The notes below the pieces were generated by a model that did not search any database, was not told the DNA's origin, and saw only the letters and a program-made list of their open reading frames with translations. This document shows, in pieces, positions 54,655 to 62,402 of a stretch of 64,000 nt of DNA (position 1 is its first letter; each line of letters starts with the position of its first letter). Position numbers and translations under genes: made by a program. Origin of the DNA: Pseudorhodobacter antarcticus. GTDB taxonomy: Bacteria > Pseudomonadota > Alphaproteobacteria > Rhodobacterales > Rhodobacteraceae. Where the stretch lies: the NCBI GenBank assembly GCA_945862435.1, contig CAMAXX010000008.1:29623-93622 (forward strand). The letters run 5' to 3'.

Positions 54655-56024
54655 GGTGCGATCCTTTCCTGCACGGATGGTGGTGCTGCGACCGATTGCG
54701 GCACCTCGGCAATCTGCGCGCGCGCGCAAAAGGCGGCGAAATCGGGATGCAGGGTCGGTTTGCCCTGAATGATCCAGTCTTTTAGGAAGGCAGGCGCAAA
54801 GATCGCCTCGGATGCCACGCGCGCCGCGCCCACCAACCCCGCCGAACTGCCCATCTGCGAACGGATGATGCGCAGATCGCGCGTGACCAGCGGGTGAGAC
54901 GCACCGTAAACTGCCTCACGGATCCCTGCCAGCAAGATGTCGTTGGTCTGGGCCAGTGTGCCCGACATGACGATCAAGTCGGGGTTCAGCGCATTGGCCA
55001 GGGTTGCGACGACCTGCCCGATCAGATGCCCCGACTTGGACAGGATCGCCACGGCGGCGGGATCGCCGATCTGCGCGGCCTGTGACACTTCGATGGGGGT
55101 GATCTCGCTACCGCGCCGCAAGAGATCGGCCAGAACCGGACTGCGACCTGTGTCCGCCGCCGCCCGTCCTTCGCGCTGGATCATGTCCGAGCCCGCCATC
55201 GCATCCAGCGTGCCGGTCAGCCCGTCCGATTGCACCGGAAGCGCACCGATCAGGCCCGCCGCCCCCTGCGCGCCGCGATAAAGCTGCCCGTCACACACGA
55301 TACCCGCGCCGATCCGGCGTCCGACCTTGATGAACAGCATCGACCGCAGGCCGTGCCCTGCACCGGCATGCAACTCTCCCATGGTCATGGTTTCCACGCT
55401 GGACCGCATCCAGACCGGCACACCGAACTGGCGGGTCAGGGTTTCGACCAGCGGAAAGTCTGCCCAGGCAGGCAGGACCGGGGGGGTGGCGGTCATGAAG
55501 GCACCATCGCGCAACGAAGGCACCGTGCCGGGGACCGACAGCGATATGCCCCAAGGGGCCGTGGGGATGCTCTGACGCTCCAGACACCAGCGGAACAAGG
55601 TCGCCAGCCGGCTGGCCAGATGTGCGACAGGGGCGGTCAGGTCGGCGGCCTCGTGGTGTTCGGTCAGAAGGTTACCCGACAAGTCGGACACGCCCACGCC
55701 AATGGCCGTCTGGTCCAGCGTCGCCACCAGCACCAGCCCGCGCCGGGCCGCAAAGCGCACAAGCCGCGGGGCGCGCCCGCCAGTGGCAAGCCCCAGCTCG
55801 CTTTCATCGACAAGGCCCAGATCCGCAAGCAACTGCAGCCGGTCAGCCACCACGGCCCGCCCCAACTCGCTTTCGCGTTCCAATGCCTGCCGGGTGGTCG
55901 CGCGCTCGGTACGGATCAGATCCAGGATTTCGACGAGTGAGGGCGCCGCCGTCTCGCTGTTGCGCGGACGACCCTTCCCGCGAGTGCGGCTCGATTCGGC
56001 GGTCTCGGCAGCGTGCGGCGACAA
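54651..56024 (-). CDS. ROK-family transcriptional regulator lacking the usual sugar-binding residues
   Basis: A 457-residue protein. A winged helix (residues ~28-90, RATTRQALERESELGRAVVA and QLLADLGLVDESELGLATGG) precedes a ROK domain (RIGAGIVCDGQLYRGAQGAA). In typical ROK proteins this stretch continues GEIGH and later has a zinc-binding CxCGxxGCxE. Here it reads AAGLIGALPVQSDG and no cysteine cluster is present, so the Glu, His and zinc ligands are missing. It is unlikely to be a sugar kinase and may not bind sugar itself. It is divergent from the second sugar operon. Confidence 0.9.
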   Translation of the reverse strand: MSPHAAETAESSRTRGKGRPRNSETAAPSLVEILDLIRTERATTRQALERESELGRAVVADRLQLLADLGLVDESELGLATGGRAPRLVRFAARRGLVLVATLDQTAIGVGVSDLSGNLLTEHHEAADLTAPVAHLASRLATLFRWCLERQSIPTAPWGISLSVPGTVPSLRDGAFMTATPPVLPAWADFPLVETLTRQFGVPVWMRSSVETMTMGELHAGAGHGLRSMLFIKVGRRIGAGIVCDGQLYRGAQGAAGLIGALPVQSDGLTGTLDAMAGSDMIQREGRAAADTGRSPVLADLLRRGSEITPIEVSQAAQIGDPAAVAILSKSGHLIGQVVATLANALNPDLIVMSGTLAQTNDILLAGIREAVYGASHPLVTRDLRIIRSQMGSSAGLVGAARVASEAIFAPAFLKDWIIQGKPTLHPDFAAFCARAQIAEVPQSVAAPPSVQERIAP

Positions 56025-56087
56025 ATGCCTCTCCTGTGCTCTGCCTTAACACAGATAATAGGGTGTCTTTGGTCGTTCAAGGAAATA

Positions 56088-56125
56088 CTTTTGCCTTAAA
56101 TCAGCAAAAGATAGCTTACATAAGC
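56088..56125. promoter_or_regulatory. Inverted repeats upstream of the second sugar operon
   Basis: CTTTTGC at 56088-56094 pairs with GCAAAAG at 56104-56110 around 9 bases, and GCTTA at 56114-56118 pairs with TAAGC at 56121-56125. A TGCCTTAA word occurs here and again near 56042. The repeats lie in the gap between the ROK gene and the isomerase gene and end just before a promoter-like sequence, so they are good candidates for ROK operators. Confidence 0.6.
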
Positions 56126-56135
56126 CAAAATATAG

Positions 56136-56164
56136 TTGACCTACACTGATTCTGGGCGTAATCA
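56136..56164 (+). promoter_or_regulatory. Possible sigma-70-type promoter of the second sugar operon
   Basis: TTGACC at 56136-56141 and TAATCA at 56159-56164 are separated by 17 bases. The distance to the ATG at 56246 leaves a ~75-base leader. The inverted repeats are located immediately upstream, a position where a regulator could block or assist. Confidence 0.4.
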
Positions 56165-56245
56165 CGCTCCTATGGCTTGAGGAGGCCTTGAGGAGGAGCG
56201 GTCAGGTGGACAAAGTCCCGCCAGACCCAAAGTGGGGGATCACTG

Positions 56246-57067
56246 ATGGCAGCGTGGAAGCTGGCGTATCACGCCAATTGCTGGGGGCAGCTTGGCGGTA
56301 ACGCCGTAGGGGTCACTTCGATCACCGAACTCAGCTATCGGACCTTTGGGGCGATGGACCGCGCTTTTGCCGATATCGCTGCGGCTGGCTATGAAGGCGT
56401 CGAGCTGTTTGACGGCAACCTGCTGGACTACAGCGCCGCCGCGATGCTCAGCCTTCTGGCCGACAACGGGCTGGCGCTGGTTGCCGCCTATGCCGGCGGG
56501 AACTTCATCTTTGACGATATCCTGCCCGAGGAACTTGCCCGTGTGACCCGCGCCGCCGACCGTGCCGCCGAACTGGGTGCGCCGCATCTGGTGGTGGGTG
56601 GCGGGGCCAAACGCTTTGACGGAATACGCGAGGCGGATTATCACAAGCTGGGCGCGGCGCTGGACCGGGTCAAGGCGATTGCCGATGCCCGTTCCTTGCG
56701 CGCGCATTACCACCCGCACCTGTCCACCATCGTCGAGGGTCCAGCCGAGGTCGCCAAGATATTCGATCTGACGAACATCGATTTTTGCCCCGACACGGCG
56801 CACCTGGCCGCCGCAGGGGGCGACCCGGCGCAACTGATCCGCGATCACGCACAGCGTATTTCGTATGTGCATCTGAAAGGGTTCCAGAAACAGCCCTTCG
56901 CCTTCACCCCGCTGGACCGGGGCGACGTGCCCACCGATCCCATTCTTCAGGCGATGAAGGACGTGGGCTTTGCCGGCTGGGTCTGCACCGAACTTGACAG
57001 CTGGCCCGACCCTGCCGAAGGGGCGCGGATCAGCCGTAACTATCTGAACCGGGCCGTTGCGGGCTAA
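56246..57067 (+). CDS. Sugar phosphate isomerase/epimerase (IolE-like TIM barrel)
   Basis: A 273-residue enzyme of the same superfamily as the isomerase at 50712-51536 but not a close copy. Metal or catalytic residues appear in AAAGYEGVELFDGN, HLVVGGGAKRFDG, RAHYHPHLSTIVE, DFCPDTAHLAAAGG, YVHLKGFQKQP and WVCTELD. It opens the second sugar operon and probably acts on a keto-inositol- or keto-sugar-type intermediate. Confidence 0.88.
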   Translation: MAAWKLAYHANCWGQLGGNAVGVTSITELSYRTFGAMDRAFADIAAAGYEGVELFDGNLLDYSAAAMLSLLADNGLALVAAYAGGNFIFDDILPEELARVTRAADRAAELGAPHLVVGGGAKRFDGIREADYHKLGAALDRVKAIADARSLRAHYHPHLSTIVEGPAEVAKIFDLTNIDFCPDTAHLAAAGGDPAQLIRDHAQRISYVHLKGFQKQPFAFTPLDRGDVPTDPILQAMKDVGFAGWVCTELDSWPDPAEGARISRNYLNRAVAG

Positions 57068-57120
57068 CCCGCAGGTCCTTTATCGGGGGCAACCCTACAT
57101 CTTTCCGGGAGGAAGAAATC

Positions 57121-58242
57121 ATGATTACCAGACGTGCTCTTATGGGCTCGGCCACCGCGCTTGCGCTGGTCATGGGGCTCAATGTTCCCGCCTTTGCCGA
57201 CCCTGACACTGCGCTGGCCGCATTGCAGGAAACGGTGCTGTCAAAAGGCCCGAATGGCGAAGACCCCTCGGCCCCGTCCACCGTCGTTCTGACCGACGAG
57301 GAACTGGCCAAGATCAAGGAGATGGGCGCCACCGCCGCAATCGTTATGCACTACGGTGGCAATGACTGGTCCCGCGCCCAGATCAACGGGCTGCAGACTC
57401 AGTTCACCGCCATGGGCATCGAGGTGATTGCAGTGACCGATGCGGGCTTCAAACCCGAAAAGCAGGTCAGTGACCTTGAAACCATCATGGCGCAGGCGCC
57501 CGACATCATCGTGTCGATCCCGACCGATCCCACCGCCACCGCAGCCGCCTACCGGGCCGCTGGTGAAGCGGGTGCAAAGCTGGTGTTCATGGACAACGTG
57601 CCGGCGGGCTTTGTCGCGGGTACCGACTACGTTTCGGTCGTCTCGGCCGACAACTACGGCAACGGCGTGGCTGCGGCGCATCTGATGGCCAAGGCCTTGG
57701 GGCCGGACGGCGGGGATATCGGGCTGGTCTTCCACGCCGCCGATTTCTTCGTGACTAAGCAGCGCTATGACGCGTTCAAGGCTACGATCACCAGCGACTA
57801 TCCCAACATCAAAATCGTGGATGAACAGGGCATCGGCGGGCCGGACTTTTCGGGAGATGCAGAAAAGGCGGCAGGCGCGATACTGACGGCCAATCCGTCG
57901 ATCAAGGGCATCTGGGCAGTATGGGACGTGCCCGCCGAAGGCGTGATGGCGGCGGCGCGCGCCAACGGTCGTGATGACCTGATCATCACCACCGTCGACC
58001 TTGGCGAGAACGTGGCGATCAGCATGGCGCAGGGCGGTTTCATCAAGGGCCTAGGCGCGCAGCGTCCTTATGATGCGGGCGTGGTCGAGGCCAAACTGGC
58101 CGGATACGCGCTGCTGGGCAAAGAGGCGCCTGCCTTTGTCGCGCTGCCCGCTTTGCCGGTCAGCCAGGACAATCTGCTCGACGCCTGGATGCAGGTCTAT
58201 TCCACCGAAGCGACCGACAACATCAAGTCGTCGATGCAGTGA
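57121..58242 (+). CDS. CUT2-type sugar-binding periplasmic protein
   Basis: A 373-residue ribose/galactose-binding-protein-like protein. A signal peptide MITRRALMGSATALALVMGL ending FADP is followed by the mature part, with MHYGGNDWSRAQINGLQTQF, SIPTDPTATAAAYRAAGEAG and VDLGENVAISMAQGGFI. It delivers substrate to the permease/ATPase encoded downstream. It resembles the leaderless protein at 53650-54654. Two hairpins lie after its stop codon. A GGAGGAAG site precedes the ATG. Confidence 0.92.
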   Translation: MITRRALMGSATALALVMGLNVPAFADPDTALAALQETVLSKGPNGEDPSAPSTVVLTDEELAKIKEMGATAAIVMHYGGNDWSRAQINGLQTQFTAMGIEVIAVTDAGFKPEKQVSDLETIMAQAPDIIVSIPTDPTATAAAYRAAGEAGAKLVFMDNVPAGFVAGTDYVSVVSADNYGNGVAAAHLMAKALGPDGGDIGLVFHAADFFVTKQRYDAFKATITSDYPNIKIVDEQGIGGPDFSGDAEKAAGAILTANPSIKGIWAVWDVPAEGVMAAARANGRDDLIITTVDLGENVAISMAQGGFIKGLGAQRPYDAGVVEAKLAGYALLGKEAPAFVALPALPVSQDNLLDAWMQVYSTEATDNIKSSMQ

Positions 58243-58249
58243 TCCCTGC

Positions 58250-58272
58250 CGCGCGGGGGCCATCCCCGCGCG
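58250..58272 (+). terminator. Hairpin 1 after the CUT2 binding-protein gene
   Basis: CGCGCGGGG at 58250-58258 and CCCCGCGCG at 58264-58272 pair over 9 bp with a 5-base loop, eight bases after the stop codon. There is no T run. With the next stem it could limit transcription or shield the binding-protein message from decay. Confidence 0.65.
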
Positions 58273-58278
58273 AAATCA

Positions 58279-58323
58279 GAGCCTTCGGTTCAACAGATTG
58301 CTCCCTGTTCTGACCGAAGGCTC
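58279..58323 (+). terminator. Hairpin 2 after the CUT2 binding-protein gene
   Basis: GAGCCTTCGGT at 58279-58289 and ACCGAAGGCTC at 58313-58323 form an 11-bp perfect stem with a 23-base loop. It ends 25 bases before the next start codon. It is probably a message-processing element that separates the abundant binding protein from the downstream genes. Confidence 0.6.
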
Positions 58324-58348
58324 ATCCCCTATCCACCGGAGACCGAAA

Positions 58349-59515
58349 ATGACCAAAGTGATGAATGTCGCCATGATCGGCGGCGGGTTCATGGGCAAGG
58401 CGCATGCCATGGCCTATGCGTCGATGCCGATGTTCTTCTGGCCTGCCCCGGCCATTCCGCACCGCAAGGTCGTGGTCGATGTCACCGACGGCATGGCCGA
58501 AGAGGCGCGTCGTCGGTTCGGTTTTGACGAGGCCAGCAGCGACTGGCGTGCCGTGGTCAACCGCCCGGATATCGACGTGGTTGATATCTGCACCCCCAAC
58601 AACGTCCATGCCGAAATCGCCATCGCTGCGGCGAAAGCGGGCAAGCACATCATTTGCGAAAAGCCCCTCGCACGCACGGTGGAAGAGGCCCGCGCAATGA
58701 CCGAGGCGGCGAAGGTCGCCGGGATCATCCATATGGTCGCCTTCAACTATCGCCGAACGCCCGCCGTGGCGCTGGCCAAAAAGCTGATTGACGAGGGCCG
58801 GATCGGCCGGATCCTGAACTTCCGTGGCACCTATCTGCAGGACTGGTCGGCGGATGAGAATGGCCCGCTGTCCTGGCGGTTCCAGAAAAAGATCGCCGGC
58901 TCCGGCGCGGTGGGCGATATCGGCACGCATGTGGTCGATCTGGCGCACTACCTCGTCGGCCCGATCGCTGAGGTCATCGCGATGACCCATACCTACGTCA
59001 AAACCCGCCCGCTGCAGCAGGGTGGCGTGGACAAGCTGGGCGCGTCAGAGAAATCTGCCGATGCCGAGCGCGCGCCGGTGGATGTGGACGACGAGGTGAT
59101 CTCGATGCTGCGCTTTGCCGGGGGTGCGGTGGGCAGCCTTGAGGCGACCCGCAACGCCTGGGGCCGCAACAATTTCATCACGCTGGAAATTCACGGCACC
59201 AAGGGCTCGATCCATTTCAACTATGAACGCCGCGACGAGTTGCAAGTGATGTTTGCCAATGATCCGGCAGATGTGCGCGGGTTCCGTACCATCTATACTG
59301 GCCCGGCGCATCCCTATGGAGGCGGGCTTTGGCCGATCTCTGGCCTGGGCATCGGCTATTCGGAGACCAAGATCGTGGAGTGTTTCGATTTCTTCAGCGC
59401 CATCGCCTCGGGCAAACAACCCAGCCCGAACTTCGAGGACGGGCTTCTGACCGAACTGGTGGCGGACGCTATGCTGCGGTCGGGCGAAACCGGCAAGTGG
59501 GAAACGGTCGGATGA
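58349..59515 (+). CDS. Gfo/Idh/MocA-family oxidoreductase 1
   Basis: A 388-residue NAD(P)-dependent sugar or inositol dehydrogenase. The cofactor loop is VAMIGGGFMGKAHAMAYASM; the catalytic region has ICEKPLARTVEEARAM and the conserved Lys in that EKP motif; the substrate side has GDIGTHVVDLAHYLV. It probably oxidises a hydroxyl of the imported sugar. ATG 58349 follows the hairpins. Its stop overlaps the ATPase start as ATGA. Confidence 0.9.
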   Translation: MTKVMNVAMIGGGFMGKAHAMAYASMPMFFWPAPAIPHRKVVVDVTDGMAEEARRRFGFDEASSDWRAVVNRPDIDVVDICTPNNVHAEIAIAAAKAGKHIICEKPLARTVEEARAMTEAAKVAGIIHMVAFNYRRTPAVALAKKLIDEGRIGRILNFRGTYLQDWSADENGPLSWRFQKKIAGSGAVGDIGTHVVDLAHYLVGPIAEVIAMTHTYVKTRPLQQGGVDKLGASEKSADAERAPVDVDDEVISMLRFAGGAVGSLEATRNAWGRNNFITLEIHGTKGSIHFNYERRDELQVMFANDPADVRGFRTIYTGPAHPYGGGLWPISGLGIGYSETKIVECFDFFSAIASGKQPSPNFEDGLLTELVADAMLRSGETGKWETVG

Positions 59516-61080
59516 TCGTCCCCGTCCCTACCGTCCGCATGACCGGCATCTCCAAGTCCTTTGGCGGAGTGCGCGCGCTGGACAATGTGGATCTGGAAGT
59601 TCTGCCGGGGGAGGTTCATGCCCTTCTGGGTGGCAACGGGGCGGGGAAATCGACCATTCTGAAAGTGCTGAATGGGGTGCATGTGCCCGATGAAGGCACG
59701 GTCGAGGTGGCAGGCCAAAGGCTTGCCGCCCCGACGCCAGAGGCCGCCCGCGCGGCGGGCGTGGCGATGAACTTTCAGGAAATGTCGCTGATCCCGACGC
59801 TGACCGTGGCCCAGAACGTGTTCCTGACCCGCGAGGCCCGTGATGCGCGCGGGCTGATCGACGACGAAGATTCCATCCTCCGTGCCGAGGCGATCTTCAA
59901 GATGCTGGAGGTCGAGGTGAACCCCCGCGCGCTGGTGGGCGATCTGGGGGCGGGGCAAAAGCAGCTGACCGAGATTGCCAAGGCTATCAGTCAGGACGCG
60001 CGGGTGCTGATCCTGGACGAACCTTCGACCGCGCTGGCGGTATCAGATGTGGAGCGGCTGTTCGTCTTCTTGCGCAAGCTGACCGCCAAAGGCGTGGCGA
60101 TCATCTATGTCAGCCACCGGATGGACGAGATTGCCCGTATCGCCGACCGCGCCACTATCCTGCGCGACGGGCGGCATGTGATCACCGCGCCGATGGCTGA
60201 TCTGCCCATCGATACGATGATAGAACATATCGTCGGCAAACGGTCCAAGGGGCTGGCGGATGTGGTGCGCGGCGGATCGGCGCTAGGTGAAGCCTTGCTG
60301 GAGTTGAAAGGTGTGACCGGACCGCACAAGCCCGATAACGTCAGCTTCACCCTGCACCGGGGCGAGGTGTTGGGGCTTGCCGGGTTGCTTGGCTCGGGCC
60401 GTTCTGCGCTGGCCCGGGTGATCGCGGGGATCGAGCCTGCGGTTGCGGGCGAAATACGTATCAAGGGCAGGCCGGTGCAGATCCGCCGCCCCGCCGATGC
60501 GATTGCTGAAGGCGTGGCCCTCGTGCCCGAAGCTCGCGCCACGCAAGGCATCATCCCCGCCCTTAGCGTTGCCGAAAACATGGTCATGGCGGTTCTTGGG
60601 CGGATCACGAAACGCGGTCTGGTGGATCGCCCCCGCGCGACCGCGATCACCGATAGCATGATCCAGCGCCTTTCGGTCAAGACAGCCAGCCGGGACCATG
60701 CCGTGTCCACGCTGTCCGGGGGCAACCAGCAAAAGGTGGTGATCGGCAAATGGCTGGCCACGGACCCTGATATTCTGATCCTTGATGAACCCACGGCAGG
60801 TATCGACATCGGGTCGAAATCCGAGATTATCCGGCTGGTGCGCGACCTTGCGTCGGCGGGGAAAGGGGTCCTGGTGATCTCGTCCGAGCTCTCGGAGCTG
60901 CTTACGGCTTGCGACCGTATTCTGATCATGACCGATGGCCGCGCGCATCAGATGCTGGACCGCGCCGAACTGGACGATCCCGACGAGACCAACCCCGACC
61001 ATGCCCTGCAAGCCGCCGAGCGGCGTCTGCAGATCGAGATTCAGAAAGCCCTGACCGCAAAGGAGGCCATTCATGGCTAA
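59512..61080 (+). CDS. Sugar ABC transporter ATP-binding protein (RbsA/MglA type)
   Basis: A 522-residue protein with two tandem ATPase domains. The first has Walker A GGNGAGKSTILKVLNGVHVP, Walker B VLILDEPSTAL; the second has a degenerate Walker A at GLLGSGRSALARV, signature LSGGNQQKVVIGKW and LILDEPTAGIDIGS. It energises the RbsC-like permease. The coupling overlaps at both ends support a transcribed unit. Confidence 0.93.
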   Translation: MIVPVPTVRMTGISKSFGGVRALDNVDLEVLPGEVHALLGGNGAGKSTILKVLNGVHVPDEGTVEVAGQRLAAPTPEAARAAGVAMNFQEMSLIPTLTVAQNVFLTREARDARGLIDDEDSILRAEAIFKMLEVEVNPRALVGDLGAGQKQLTEIAKAISQDARVLILDEPSTALAVSDVERLFVFLRKLTAKGVAIIYVSHRMDEIARIADRATILRDGRHVITAPMADLPIDTMIEHIVGKRSKGLADVVRGGSALGEALLELKGVTGPHKPDNVSFTLHRGEVLGLAGLLGSGRSALARVIAGIEPAVAGEIRIKGRPVQIRRPADAIAEGVALVPEARATQGIIPALSVAENMVMAVLGRITKRGLVDRPRATAITDSMIQRLSVKTASRDHAVSTLSGGNQQKVVIGKWLATDPDILILDEPTAGIDIGSKSEIIRLVRDLASAGKGVLVISSELSELLTACDRILIMTDGRAHQMLDRAELDDPDETNPDHALQAAERRLQIEIQKALTAKEAIHG

Positions 61081-62026
61081 GCCAATACCTGCCCCCGGCG
61101 GGGCCCTGTTTGCCAACTGGCGACAGAACATCATCTACATCGGCTTTGTCGCGATCTTTCTGGTCTTCGCACTGACGCTGAACGACAAAGGGTTCCTGAA
61201 CCCCAACAACCTGCTGAACATCGTGCGGCAGACGGCGATGATTGCCGTGATGGCCATCGCGATGACCTTCGTTCTGTCGGCTGGCGAGATCGACCTGTCG
61301 GTGGGGGCCGTGGCCGGATTGGCGACCGTGACGGTAGCCATGGCCATCAGTGTCGCGGGCCCCTTTGGAGGCGTCTGCGCCGGCATTGCAACCGGCCTTG
61401 CAGTAGGAATGTTTAACGGCTGGCTGACCACCAGAATCGGTATTCCGTCCTTTCTGACGACGCTGGCCATGATGGGCATCGCCAAGGGTGTCGCGATGTG
61501 GATATCGGACACTGCCGCCGTGCCAATCCTTTCGCCGGGCTATTCCTGGGTGTTTGGCGGCGGGTCTGTTGGGCCGATCCCGGTGCTGTTGTTCTGGATT
61601 GCGGCACTGGGTGGAGTGGGGCACATCGTGCTGCGCCGTTCAGGCTTTGGCCGCCGGGTGTTGGCGACCGGTGGCGGGGAAACCGCTGCGCGCTATTCCG
61701 GCATCGATACGGCAAACATCAAGATGAAGGTGCTGGTCTTGTCGTCCTGTGCGGCGGCACTGGCCGGGATGCTTTACGCTGGACGTCTGCAATCTGGCCG
61801 CTTCCAACTAGGCGAAGGCGACGAGTTATCTGTCATCGCGGCGGCGGTGCTGGGCGGGACCAGTCTGTTCGGCGGCAAGGGCACCGTGATCGGCACCATC
61901 GTTGGCGCCATGATGATCGGGCTGATCAACAACGGCCTTATCCTGTTTGGGCTGGAGTTCAGCCAGCAACTGATCGCGCGAGGCGGGATCATCATCCTCG
62001 CCGTCGCCCTCAGCCAGAAGCGGTGA
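61073..62026 (+). CDS. Sugar ABC transporter permease (RbsC type)
   Basis: A 317-residue permease with about 8-10 helices. Family signatures are IAMTFVLSAGEIDLSVGAVA, NGWLTTRIGIPSFLTTLAM and AAAVLGGTSLFGGKGTVIGT. The start overlaps the ATPase stop by 8 bases. It forms the channel of the CUT2-type importer. Confidence 0.93.
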   Translation: MAKPIPAPGGALFANWRQNIIYIGFVAIFLVFALTLNDKGFLNPNNLLNIVRQTAMIAVMAIAMTFVLSAGEIDLSVGAVAGLATVTVAMAISVAGPFGGVCAGIATGLAVGMFNGWLTTRIGIPSFLTTLAMMGIAKGVAMWISDTAAVPILSPGYSWVFGGGSVGPIPVLLFWIAALGGVGHIVLRRSGFGRRVLATGGGETAARYSGIDTANIKMKVLVLSSCAAALAGMLYAGRLQSGRFQLGEGDELSVIAAAVLGGTSLFGGKGTVIGTIVGAMMIGLINNGLILFGLEFSQQLIARGGIIILAVALSQKR

Positions 62027-62030
62027 TGCG

Positions 62031-62342
62031 ATGGCGCATGTGACCATCATCGGCACAGTCACGGCAAAGCCCGAGACGCGCGACGAGCTTCACGGATTGC
62101 TTGCCGCGCAGGTCGCCCCAACACGGGCCGAGCCCGGCTGCCTCAACTATGACTTCCATGTCGATGCGGCCGACCCGTGCTGTTTCGTGTTTTATGAAAA
62201 CTGGCGCAGGCAGGCCGATCTGGAGGCGCATCTGGCCATGCCCCACCTTGCGCCGCTGTTTTCACAGCTTGACCGGCTTTTGGCCAAGCCGGTCGATATC
62301 CGGCACCTGACGATGATTTCGGACCTGGCCGGTCAGCATTGA
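62031..62342 (+). CDS. ABM-domain monooxygenase-like protein
   Basis: A 103-residue antibiotic-biosynthesis-monooxygenase-type protein (YgiN-like), starting MAHVTIIGTVTAKPETRDEL and with PTRAEPGCLNYDFHVDAADP and CCFVFYENWRRQADLEAHL. Such proteins are dimeric ferredoxin-like folds, some acting on quinols, others of unknown role. It sits four bases after the permease gene, so it is probably co-expressed with sugar use. The link to sugar metabolism is unexplained. Confidence 0.85.
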   Translation: MAHVTIIGTVTAKPETRDELHGLLAAQVAPTRAEPGCLNYDFHVDAADPCCFVFYENWRRQADLEAHLAMPHLAPLFSQLDRLLAKPVDIRHLTMISDLAGQH

Positions 62343-62402
62343 CATTGCAACCGTGGCGCTGGTCAAAGCCACGGTGAAACCTTCCATGGAGTGGATCACG
62401 AC

